Positions 1 through 5,337 of a stretch of 9,954 nucleotides of DNA are shown in pieces (positions within the stretch are counted from its first letter, which is position 1; every line of letters starts with the position of its first letter). The position numbers and the translations under genes were made by a program. Under the pieces are notes generated by a model that saw only the letters and a program-made list of their open reading frames with translations, was not told the origin of the DNA and searched no databases. The DNA lies in NCBI GenBank assembly GCA_029946045.1, contig JAQSDS010000478.1, positions 1 to 9,954 of the forward strand, written 5' to 3'. The DNA is from Rhodoferax sp. GTDB taxonomy: Bacteria > Pseudomonadota > Gammaproteobacteria > Burkholderiales > Burkholderiaceae_C.

Positions 1-1
1 C

Positions 2-709
2 GTCAAGAAACTCTCGCTGGAACTTGGCGGCAACGCGCCTTTCATCGTCTTTGACGACGCCGACATCGACAGCGCGGTCGAAGGTGCCTTTGCCTCCAAG
101 TACCGCAACGCCGGCCAAACCTGTGTCTGCTCCAACCGCTTTTACGTCCAGGCGGGCGTGTACGACGAATTTGTCACCAAGTTCGCCGCCAAGGTGAAAA
201 CTGCCAAAGTCGGCAATGGCTTTGACGAAGGCGTGAACCAGGGCCCGCTGATTGAAGAAGCCGCACTGCAAAAAGTGGAACGCCATGTACAAGACGCCGT
301 GGCCAAGGGCGCACGCTTGCTGGTGGGCGGCAAACGCCTGACAGGTCAGTTCTTCGAGCCCACCGTGGTGGCGGACGCCACTGCCGACATGCTGTGCGCC
401 AGGGAAGAAACCTTTGGCCCGTTTGCCCCCATCTTCAAGTTCCAGACCGAGCAGGAAGCCGTGGATGCTGCCAACAACACCGAATTCGGCCTGGCAAGCT
501 ATTTTTACAGCCGCGACGTGGGCCGCATCTTCCGCGTAGCCGAGGCACTGGAATACGGCATGGTCGGTATCAACGTTGGCATTCTGGCGACCGAGCATGT
601 GCCGTTTGGTGGCGTCAAACAATCCGGACTGGGCCGCGAAGGCTCGCACCACGGCATCGACGACTACGTGGAAATCAAGTACCTGTGCCTGGGTGACATC
701 CTGAAATAA
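2..709 (+). CDS. gabD: NAD(P)-dependent succinate-semialdehyde dehydrogenase, C-terminal half (partial)
   Basis: Open from the window edge to TAA at 707-709, giving 235 residues of a protein that is usually about 480. It belongs to the aldehyde dehydrogenase superfamily. The general-base motif LELGGN lies at fragment residues 6-11. The nucleophile motif RNAGQTCVC follows at 35-43, with the catalytic Cys at 41, and the ETFGP cofactor-loop motif comes further on. The RNAGQTCVC form and the C-terminal block ([14 protein letters not shown], then [11 protein letters not shown]) fit the GabD branch, which oxidises succinate semialdehyde to succinate in the cytoplasm, for example in 4-aminobutyrate breakdown. 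A related semialdehyde dehydrogenase cannot be excluded because the N-terminal half is outside the window. The next gene on this strand starts 148 bp later behind its own promoter, so gabD probably ends its transcription unit here. I saw no clear terminator hairpin after it. Confidence 0.9.
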   Translation, partial: VKKLSLELGGNAPFIVFDDADIDSAVEGAFASKYRNAGQTCVCSNRFYVQAGVYDEFVTKFAAKVKTAKVGNGFDEGVNQGPLIEEAALQKVERHVQDAVAKGARLLVGGKRLTGQFFEPTVVADATADMLCAREETFGPFAPIFKFQTEQEAVDAANNTEFGLASYFYSRDVGRIFRVAEALEYGMVGINVGILATEHVPFGGVKQSGLGREGSHHGIDDYVEIKYLCLGDILK

Positions 710-803
710 CCAGCGCTGTGCGGCAAGGCGCGGCGTCAACAACGCAACACGAATCCTCGCAATTGGCAGCCTCATTCAAGCCAAGATCCGGAACTTCATG
801 GCC

Positions 804-837
804 TTGCGAATCCAGACGAGCGTATCTACAATGTAGA
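804..837 (+). promoter_or_regulatory. mazEF promoter with palindromic operator over the -10 box
   Basis: A -35-like TTGCGA (804-809) and a -10-like TACAAT (827-832) are separated by 17 bp. The -10 is embedded in the inverted repeat TCTAC-AAT-GTAGA (825-837). A strong ribosome binding site, AAAGGAG (844-850), lies 7 nt before the mazE ATG. A palindrome covering the -10 is what an autoregulated mazEF operon would be expected to show, since MazE and MazE-MazF bind palindromes in their own promoter. The operator role is inferred. Confidence 0.6.
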
Positions 838-857
838 AACACTAAAGGAGTAGCCTT

Positions 858-1100
858 ATGGAAGCCGTCATTCGCAAATGGGGCAACAGTCCCGCTCTTC
901 GTCTGCCTACAACTGTTTTAAAAGAAGCAGGATATCAACTTGAACAAAAGGTTGATTTGGTAGTTTCGCGCGGTCGCATCATCATCCAGCCCTCGGAAAG
1001 GGTCGAATATGACCTCAATGAGCTCATCAATGGCATCCATGCCGCGAATGCACATGATGAGGTCAGCTTCGGTTCGCCCGTCGGCAAAGAGGCGCTCTGA
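858..1100 (+). CDS. mazE: MazE-type antitoxin (AbrB/SpoVT fold)
   Basis: An 80-residue protein, close to the usual MazE length. Residues 1-48 match the swapped-hairpin AbrB-like DNA-binding domain: the RKWGNSPALRLP segment at 6-17 is the hallmark of MazE, followed by VDLVVSRGRIIIQPS. The acidic tail (about 50-80: LNELINGI, HDEVSFGSPVGKEAL) resembles the disordered part of E. coli MazE that wraps around MazF and blocks its RNA site. The ATG at 858 is set by AAAGGAG at 844-850. The stop codon shares one base with the mazF start (TGATG), so the pair should be translationally coupled. Expression is probably repressed by MazE and the MazEF complex through the palindrome just upstream. Nothing in the gene looks broken. 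Confidence 0.9.
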   Translation: MEAVIRKWGNSPALRLPTTVLKEAGYQLEQKVDLVVSRGRIIIQPSERVEYDLNELINGIHAANAHDEVSFGSPVGKEAL

Positions 1101-1441
1101 TGCTGCGTGCTTACGTGCCTGATACGGGCGAAGTGGTTTGGCTTGAATTTGATCCCCAGGCCGGACATGAACAAGCTGGGCATCGACCCGCACTCGTGAT
1201 CAGTCCGGCCAGCTACAACGGCAAAACGGGACTGATGGTGTGCTGCCCGATGACGACGAAGATCAAGGGCCATCCGTTTGAAGTGCTCACACAGGTCGAC
1301 GGAATCGACTGCGCAGTGCTGGCCGATCAGGTGAAATCACTTGACTGGAAGATGAGACGAGCCAAGAAGAAGGCTGTGGTCCCGGCAGACGTCATGCTGC
1401 ACGTAAGAGCCAAAATGAAAGCTCTGTTGCAAATTACATAG
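1100..1441 (+). CDS. mazF: MazF-type endoribonuclease toxin
   Basis: A 113-residue protein of the PemK/MazF family, which cleaves mRNA at short sequence motifs and halts growth when MazE is lost. The family landmarks occur in order: YVPDTGEVVWLEFDP at 5-19, EQAGHRPALVISP at about 24-36 (with the conserved Arg of the active site), YNGKTGLMVCCPMTTKIKG, FEVLTQ, and the ALADQVKSLDW segment that contains the conserved core strand. Length and motif order agree with E. coli MazF, so it is probably active. It starts on the last base of the mazE stop and has no separate strong ribosome binding site, so toxin synthesis likely depends on antitoxin translation. The gene reads toward the minus-strand higBA pair and no terminator is evident after it. 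Confidence 0.92.
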   Translation: MLRAYVPDTGEVVWLEFDPQAGHEQAGHRPALVISPASYNGKTGLMVCCPMTTKIKGHPFEVLTQVDGIDCAVLADQVKSLDWKMRRAKKKAVVPADVMLHVRAKMKALLQIT

Positions 1442-1508
1442 GTTGGCCAGGCTCGATACCAGAAGTTTTGCTTTATCTCAACTGTTCAAATTTGCGGAGC
1501 CACCTCTC

Positions 1509-1661
1509 TCAAGCACGCGCCACTTGCGCCACCAGCTTCACCCCCAGTGCAGAGCAAACCCTGTTGATCGGGTCAAAACGGTGCTGCCAGCCCGGGTCGG
1601 TTGCCTTGAATGCATCCAGCACTTCGGCATCAATTCGAATGTTCAAGGTCGGGCGTGGCCG
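1509..1661 (-). pseudogene. Chimeric antitoxin relic: BrnA/DUF4415-like piece joined to a HigA-like tail
   Basis: This reading frame begins inside the 3' end of higA, in a different frame, and has no start codon of its own. Positions 1661-1584 translate to RPRPTLNIRIDAEVLDAF followed by KATDPGWQ, the conserved C-terminal core of BrnA/DUF4415-type antitoxins (R-[IL]-D-A-[DE]-V-L, F-K-A-T, GWQ). Without a break, positions 1583-1512 continue as HRFDPINRVCSALGVKLVAQ and end VARA-stop. That is the C-terminus of the HigA-like antitoxin encoded at 2488-2796 (PRFDTINRVCTALGVRLVAQ). The two halves come from different antitoxin families and meet at GWQ/HRF. No toxin partner of either type is next to it. 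I read it as recombination debris, not an expressed gene. The family assignments rest on motif recognition by eye. Confidence 0.6.
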
Positions 1662-1980
1662 GCATGCCCTTGCCCAATTCAGAAAAATTGCTGATCCTGA
1701 CCGCACCATCAGGAAACCTTGCCACAACTTCCAATTCACCACCCATGGCCTCAATGTGGCTACGCAGCGTCGACAAGTACATGTCTGTGCGTTTTTCAAT
1801 CTTGGCGATTGATGGCTGCTGCACGTGCAACACCTCGGCCAACATCTTCTGCGACAGCCCACGTGCTTGGCGCAGTTCGTTCAGGGGCATTTCGGCCAAC
1901 ATGGTTTGAGCCATCGTTTCGGCGCGTTTTTGCGCTTCAGGCGACATTTGTGCGCGGAGCTCTGCAAATTTCTTAGCCAT
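1630..1980 (-). CDS. higA: HigA-type antitoxin, XRE family
   Basis: A 116-residue protein that starts MAKKFAELR. An in-frame ORF runs further upstream, but the ATG at 1980 has a good ribosome binding site (AAAGGAAGG about 9 nt before it) and overlaps the end of the toxin gene by 8 nt, the usual higBA arrangement. Residues 1-30 form a charged helical N-terminal arm. Residues about 33-66 are a Cro/C1-type helix-turn-helix (LNELRQARGLSQKMLAEVL, then QPSIAKIEKRTD), followed by the conserved STLRSHIEAMGGELEVVARF. It should bind HigB, neutralise it and repress the operon. The last dozen residues (GMPATPDLEHSN) look foreign: the underlying DNA encodes a BrnA-like antitoxin in another frame, so the natural C-terminus may have been replaced by frameshifted read-through. 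The core fold is complete, so it is probably functional. Confidence 0.85.
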   Translation of the reverse strand: MAKKFAELRAQMSPEAQKRAETMAQTMLAEMPLNELRQARGLSQKMLAEVLHVQQPSIAKIEKRTDMYLSTLRSHIEAMGGELEVVARFPDGAVRISNFSELGKGMPATPDLEHSN

Positions 1981-2338
1981 TAACCAACCCTTCCTTTCGT
2001 AGTTGTTCCAGATGGTCGTCATAGAGACTGTCGGCAATCGGAACATTAACGTCATACCAACGGCTGTCTCCAGTCTTGTCTCCACCGATCAACAAAATAG
2101 CGTTCCGTCTTGGATCAAAGGCATACAGCGTCCGGAACGGTTTGCCACCATGCTGAGTGCGCAACTCTCGCATATGGCTATGTTTTGAACCATTAATGCC
2201 ACTGCTGTGTGGAAAACCCAAGTTTGGGCCACGTTCTTCGAGCAACATCACCGAAGCAGTCAGCGACGACTGCTCCTCTTCAGACAAACCGTTCCACCAA
2301 TCAGCAAACTCGTCGGTGTATTCAACTTCCCATTTCAT
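1973..2338 (-). CDS. higB: HigB/RelE-family toxin
   Basis: A 121-residue protein starting MKWEVEYTDEFADWW. It has the RelE/ParE superfamily layout: an N-terminal helical hairpin (FADWWNGLSEEEQ at 12-24), then LLEERGPNLGFP, the MRELRTQHGGKPFRTLYAF strands, and the ILLIGGDKTGDSRWY block typical of the HigB/Gp49-like branch. Such toxins cut ribosome-bound mRNA. It overlaps the downstream antitoxin by 8 nt, in toxin-first order as in higBA systems. An in-frame extension to 2539 exists but crosses the promoter and lacks family-like sequence, so I chose the ATG at 2338. No Shine-Dalgarno lies at a normal distance. The promoter -10 ends 6 nt before the ATG, so the mRNA may be leaderless or nearly so. 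Confidence 0.88.
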   Translation of the reverse strand: MKWEVEYTDEFADWWNGLSEEEQSSLTASVMLLEERGPNLGFPHSSGINGSKHSHMRELRTQHGGKPFRTLYAFDPRRNAILLIGGDKTGDSRWYDVNVPIADSLYDDHLEQLRKEGLVNG

Positions 2339-2344
2339 CGTAAA

Positions 2345-2373
2345 AATATAACCTCTATGGAATATTTTGTCAA
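2345..2373 (-). promoter_or_regulatory. Strong promoter of higBA
   Basis: On the minus strand, a perfect -35 box TTGACA (2373-2368) and TATATT (2350-2345, 5 of 6 to consensus) are separated by exactly 17 bp. This is the best promoter match I found in the window. The expected transcription start, 6-8 nt beyond the -10, falls on or next to the A of the higB ATG (2338). Confidence 0.7.
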
Positions 2374-2404
2374 GAAAATGTGTGACACTGAAAATGTGTG
2401 ACAC
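2374..2404. repeat. Two 15-bp direct repeats next to the higBA promoter, candidate operator
   Basis: The 15-mer GAAAATGTGTGACAC occurs at 2374-2388 and again at 2390-2404, identical and 16 bp apart. On the minus strand each copy contains the small palindrome GTGTCACAC. The repeats abut the -35 box of higBA directly, which suits a repeated operator for HigA or the HigBA complex. An alternative origin, as leftover ends of a mobile element, cannot be excluded. Confidence 0.55.
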
Positions 2405-2487
2405 GCCCAACAACGCCAACGGGTCACCTCTCAACACGCCATAAAGCAAATTCATGAAGCGGGTCAGTTTCCAATGCTCAGACCTGA

Positions 2488-2796
2488 CTATGCCCCCTGG
2501 GCGACTTGCGCAACCAGCCGTACACCTAATGCGGTGCAAACCCTGTTGATCGTGTCAAAGCGGGGCTGCGAACTTGGTCGCAGGGCCTTGTAAAGCGCTT
2601 CACGGGTCAGACCAGACTTTTCTGCGACAGAACCCATGCCACGGGCGCGCGCCACCACACCAAGGGCATGCGTAAGTTCGCTCATGTCGTTCTCTTCAAG
2701 AACAACGGTGATGTAGTTCGCCACGTCTTCATCGGTCTTGAGCATTTCGGCCATGTCGAACGCTGGCAGATCAGCCACTTTGATTTTCCTGGTCAT
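2488..2796 (-). CDS. Orphan HigA-like addiction module antidote protein
   Basis: A 102-residue protein starting MTRKIKVADLPAFDMAEML. It matches the 'putative addiction module antidote' group that pairs with Gp49/HigB-like toxins: the N-terminal LPAFDMAEMLKTDEDVANYI block at 10-29, a helix-turn-helix at about 50-77 (ALGVVARARGMGSVAEKSGL, then TREALYKAL), and the conserved tail PRFDTINRVCTALGVRLVAQ. A GTG two codons upstream (2802) would sit only 2 nt from the ribosome binding site. The ATG at 2796 is 8 nt from AAGGA, so I prefer it. The cognate toxin should lie immediately upstream but survives only as a decayed tail at 2799-2882. This antitoxin is therefore orphaned but intact. It could still act as a repressor or shield the cell from related toxins (inference). 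Its last 25 residues recur in the relic at 1512-1583. Confidence 0.85.
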   Translation of the reverse strand: MTRKIKVADLPAFDMAEMLKTDEDVANYITVVLEENDMSELTHALGVVARARGMGSVAEKSGLTREALYKALRPSSQPRFDTINRVCTALGVRLVAQVAQGA

Positions 2797-2798
2797 GA

Positions 2799-2882
2799 TC
2801 ACATTCCTTCAATCGTTTTCGACAACGCAAAGGCAGCGGCAATATCCGCCCTTTAGGTGAACTTGACACCTCCGCCCAGCTT
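2799..2882 (-). pseudogene. Decayed C-terminus of a HigB/Gp49-like toxin
   Basis: Just upstream of the orphan antitoxin the minus strand reads KLGGGVKFT-stop-RADIAAAFALSKTIEGM-stop. Toxins of this group commonly end with an LxGGDKSTQ-like stretch, then (K/R)xDIxxAxxLAxxI. The reading here fits that pattern if a Gln codon (CAA or CAG) became TAA at 2855-2853 and the GGDKS core was altered. The final TGA (2801-2799) ends 2 nt before the antitoxin ATG, the normal spacing for such a pair. The frame meets another stop further upstream and no N-terminal part remains before the next gene ends at 2916. The evidence is weak to moderate because the piece is short, but its position and register are right. 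Confidence 0.55.
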
Positions 2883-2915
2883 CACCCCTGTCCGGCATAA
2901 CCATTAGGCTGACCG

Positions 2916-3254
2916 CTACTTCCGCACGCAGCTGTCCAGGCAAGCCAACCGTCCACTCCACTCTTTCAAATTAGCATAACAAGTGTTGACGACGGGCGCG
3001 TTCTGGCATGACGGGAGCATATTTTGATATTCAGTCACGCAATTCACTGCCAGAGCAGCTTTGCGTGTCTCGGGTGCAAGCCCGGTAAGACGCTCACAAA
3101 TCAATTTGTAATCGAGCGATTGCGCCTCGGGGCTGGCGCTATCCTGAGCCAGTTTCGGGCCGCTGGTGGCGGCATTCACCTGTGTTTCAGTCTTTGAACA
3201 TGCCACTAAGAGTCCAGCCAAAACGACAGCTGCAACCACGCATTTTTTGATCAT
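2916..3254 (-). CDS. Small cysteine-rich lipoprotein of unknown function
   Basis: A 112-residue protein. Residues 1-18 form a lipoprotein signal peptide (MIKKCVVAAVVLAGLLVA) with lipobox LVAC, lipidation expected at Cys19. The residue after it is Ser, not Asp, so outer-membrane sorting is likely. The mature part opens with a Ser/Thr/Ala-rich linker (about 20-45) and then a compact domain with six cysteines at about 53, 71, 82, 91, 103 and 107, an even number that suggests three disulfides in the periplasm. None is in a CXXCH motif, so it is not a cytochrome. The ATG at 3254 has GGAG about 7 nt upstream. It follows the helix-hairpin-helix gene on the same strand after a 126-bp gap. I do not recognise the family, and no function is proposed. 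Confidence 0.75.
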   Translation of the reverse strand: MIKKCVVAAVVLAGLLVACSKTETQVNAATSGPKLAQDSASPEAQSLDYKLICERLTGLAPETRKAALAVNCVTEYQNMLPSCQNAPVVNTCYANLKEWSGRLACLDSCVRK

Positions 3255-3380
3255 TGTGTAGCTCCATCATGGTCCGAACAAAGTCTGAACCAACCAGCAA
3301 TAAATGGCTTGTCATTGGTAGCAGAGGCAAGCACACGATGGAAAACTTCTAGCAAACTCGTTGATTGCCAGTGATGCGTG

Positions 3381-3791
3381 CTACTTTTTCTTGTAAAGCT
3401 CAGCATTCTTGCCTGCATCGTTGGTTGGCTGCTTCGCAATCACTAGACTCTTTAACCCGTCATAAACCGCTGCGCTGACGATGTTGTGTGTCAGCAGATG
3501 CGCTTTGCTGCCGTAAGGACGACCAGCGATGATCTTGTCTGCTTCGGCGTCGCTGATGCCCGGAAGCGTCTTCAATTCTTCTTTGTTGGCACCGTTGATG
3601 TTGACCAGTTTGACTTTGGCTATCACCTTCGGATTGACCTCTGAGCGTGTCTTAGCGCTCGGTGGACTCACGGCGGTCTTGCTGGCAGCTTGTTGTGGCG
3701 CAACGCTCTTGCCGTCAGCAGCAGCGCAAAGGCCAGCAGTCAGCAGCAAAGTGAAGGCGATGACGCTGTATTTGGTAATTCTTGATTTCAT
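3381..3791 (-). CDS. Secreted ComEA-like helix-hairpin-helix protein
   Basis: A 136-residue protein with an N-terminal Sec signal peptide (MKSRITKYSVIAFTLLLTAG, cleavage probably after CAAA near residue 25). A low-complexity Ala/Pro/Ser/Lys linker spans about 28-58. Residues 61-118 carry a helix-hairpin-helix domain beginning KLVNINGANKEELKTLPGIS, with the hairpin Gly-Ile and the second helix AEADKIIAGRPY, then LLTHNIVSAAVYDGLKSLV. This is the ComEA pattern (N-[IL]-N-x-A-[ST]-x-E-E-L-x-x-L-PGI). ComEA-like proteins bind double-stranded DNA in the periplasm during uptake, but many short secreted HhH proteins in betaproteobacteria have no proven role. It ends with a basic KKK tail. No strong ribosome binding site was seen before the ATG. 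The strong terminator upstream separates it from the cytochrome relic, so it needs its own promoter within 3792-3837. Confidence 0.82.
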   Translation of the reverse strand: MKSRITKYSVIAFTLLLTAGLCAAADGKSVAPQQAASKTAVSPPSAKTRSEVNPKVIAKVKLVNINGANKEELKTLPGISDAEADKIIAGRPYGSKAHLLTHNIVSAAVYDGLKSLVIAKQPTNDAGKNAELYKKK

Positions 3792-3837
3792 ATTTGTTTC
3801 AGGCTTGTTTAGGTGCTTCGAGTGTATCGTCCGATAG

Positions 3838-3871
3838 AAAAAACCCCGGAGGTATGGTGAGCTCCGGGGTT
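3838..3871 (-). terminator. Rho-independent terminator after the cytochrome relic
   Basis: A perfect 10-bp stem, AACCCCGGAG (3842-3851) with CTCCGGGGTT (3862-3871), encloses a 10-nt loop. On the minus strand the stem runs straight into six T residues (3843-3838). It lies about 35 bp after the stop codon of the cytochrome frame and in the correct orientation for it. Confidence 0.9.
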
Positions 3872-3879
3872 CGGGTTAG

Positions 3880-3898
3880 ACGGAGGTGACCCCTCCGT
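3880..3898. repeat. Second hairpin between the cytochrome stop and the terminator
   Basis: ACGGAGG (3880-3886) pairs with CCTCCGT (3892-3898) across a 5-nt loop, a 7-bp stem. No T-run follows on either strand, so it is not a stand-alone terminator. Placed between the stop codon and the main terminator, it may stabilise the mRNA end or assist termination. Confidence 0.5.
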
Positions 3899-3906
3899 TT
3901 GATCGC

Positions 3907-5118
3907 TTACTTGTGAACCACTGCCGGATCTTCCGGTTTGCCAGCGGCGTGGCAAACAGCGCAGGCTTCACCTGCTGCATTTGCTGCACTGCGTGCAACC
4001 AGAATCTGACCACCCTGTGTGGCCATGTGGGCTTTGGCAACGGCACCGTCGTGGCAGCTGACGCAAGCCGCAGTGAACGGTGTGGTCACTTTGTCAGCCA
4101 GATTCGGTTGATTCAACGAAGTTTTGGCATCCGCTGGGATCCGGCTGCCGCCAGCGCCAGTACGCGCACCGTCGTCTGCCTCGACCGAGGTCAACAGTGT
4201 GTTTGCCGGAACTGAACTGTACGTGCCTGCCTTGTGGCAAGACTCGCAGTTGTTCAGGTTACCTGGGAATCCGATATTGGCACCGTCGATTAGGTTGATC
4301 ACACCCCGGCTGGTCGCGTCGCGCGCAATCCGGATCGGGTTGGTGCGGTCTTTGCCGGCATGCAGACCGTGGATCATATCCTTGAAGTTGTTGGACACTT
4401 GCGGGAAGCTCAAAGCTGCGTTTGGAGCGGCTTTTGTAACACCCCAATTTAGCAACAATGTGTTTTCCGCTGCAGTGAATGAGTAGGCAGCAAGGGTAGC
4501 ATCAGCAATACCACGACCGCTGGTCACAATGCCAGGATTATGGCAAACCACGCAGACCACAATACCTTCCGAGCCAAGGCCGATGTTGCGGTTACCGCCG
4601 TGACCTTCAAACACTTCATGGCAATTACCACACTTGTTCGGCTCAACCACAGAACGACGAGCCGTGTCCGAACCCACCATCTTCACGACCGACAGGGTAT
4701 GGCGGCCAGCCGCAGGGCTGATTTGCGTGAAGTAACCTTGAAGCGCCACGGTACGAAGTTTTACGTCAGCCGGGAACACATTGGTGCCTTTGATGGTTGC
4801 GGTGTAGTAGCCGTTTGCATCAGGACCGGCCAAGGTACCAGATGAGGCTGCCTTGGCAGTGTCCAGAAGGTCAGCAATCGACACGCTCTTTGGTTGGGCG
4901 TTAGCCGATCCGTTGTCCAGGTTGTTGTAGTCAACCGGTGTAACCCCATCCTGAGTTTTCGCATAGGCCAGCAAGAAACCTGGAGCACCAGTGAAACCGG
5001 CCAACGGATTCTTCATGCCAGCAGCTGCAGACAGTAAGCTTACAGGTGTTGTTCCATCTTTGGTGATCTTGAACAAGGAACTCAAGCGCCGAACCCGAGT
5101 CGCGACTTTGTTTCCCAA
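3907..5118 (-). pseudogene. OmcA/MtrC-family multiheme cytochrome c, truncated at the 5' end (five-heme C-terminal half)
   Basis: The frame gives up to 403 residues with five CXXCH sites, at about 163-167 (CGNCH), 189-193 (CVVCH), 291-295 (CESCH), 352-356 (CVSCH) and 386-390 (CAVCH). Free histidines (EGHGG, MIHGLH, AKAHM, VVHK) could act as second ligands. Family members are roughly 700-residue outer-surface decahemes that pass electrons to metals or to extracellular acceptors, built as beta domain, five hemes, beta domain, five hemes. Here only a beta-type domain (about 15-150) and the last five hemes remain. No signal peptide exists and the only nearby start is a TTG inside foreign DNA. Cytochrome-like sequence stops at about 5075, where IS256-family transposase sequence on the other strand begins. 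It cannot be exported as it stands and is almost certainly non-functional. Confidence 0.85.
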
Positions 5119-5212
5119 CCCCGACAGCTGCCTGCGCCTAATCAGTGCTTTGCTGTCTGAACAAGACGAGGAGTGGATGACAGCAAAAATCTACCTGAAC
5201 ATGAAGCCTTGA
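5072..5212 (+). pseudogene. IS256-family transposase, C-terminal remnant
   Basis: From 5069 the plus strand reads LNKELKRRTRVATLFPNPDS, then CLRLISALLSEQDEEWMTAK, then IYLNMKP-stop. This is the characteristic end of IS256 (Mutator-like) transposases: the [LN]-N-K-E-[IL]-K-R-R-T-x-V block, FPN, then a leucine-rich helix with E-Q-x-[ED]-E-W. About 47 codons of the usual ~400 remain. The frame stays open back to 4991, but that part is antisense cytochrome sequence. No catalytic residue is retained. Confidence 0.8.
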
Positions 5213-5278
5213 CCCGACGCTATTGCGCAACAACCCCAGAACGAAAATCGAAATTTACAGAATAGATGTTGCTTTATC
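5072..5278 (+). mobile_element. IS256-family element remnant with right terminal repeat
   Basis: The remnant comprises the transposase tail and a non-coding end. Read on the minus strand from 5278, the end is GATAAAGCAACATCTATT then CTGTAAATTTCG, which resembles the IS256 terminal repeat as I recall it (begins GATAAAG, followed by a TGTAAA-like stretch at a similar distance). That places the IS right edge at 5278. The left part of the element is missing. Its inner breakpoint at about 5071-5075 coincides with the breakpoint of the cytochrome gene. No second copy of the terminal repeat was seen in the window. Confidence 0.7.
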
Positions 5279-5337
5279 GTTGTTTCACCGACGTAAAGTC
5301 TGCAGACAAGTTCTTTACCTTGGTTTCACACTTTTTC

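Noticed and set aside
1509..1862. A 117-codon minus-strand ORF as a complete gene
   Set aside because: Its first two thirds is the out-of-frame shadow of higA. Only the part from 1661 downward resembles antitoxins, and it has no credible start.
2339..2539. N-terminal extension of higB to 2539
   Set aside because: It would cross the near-consensus promoter and direct repeats, and it overlaps the orphan antitoxin gene. HigB homologues start at the MKWEVEY position.
4991..5071. Upstream part of the plus-strand ORF ending at 5212 as transposase sequence
   Set aside because: This stretch is antisense to the cytochrome's beta-type domain. Transposase-like residues start only at about 5069.
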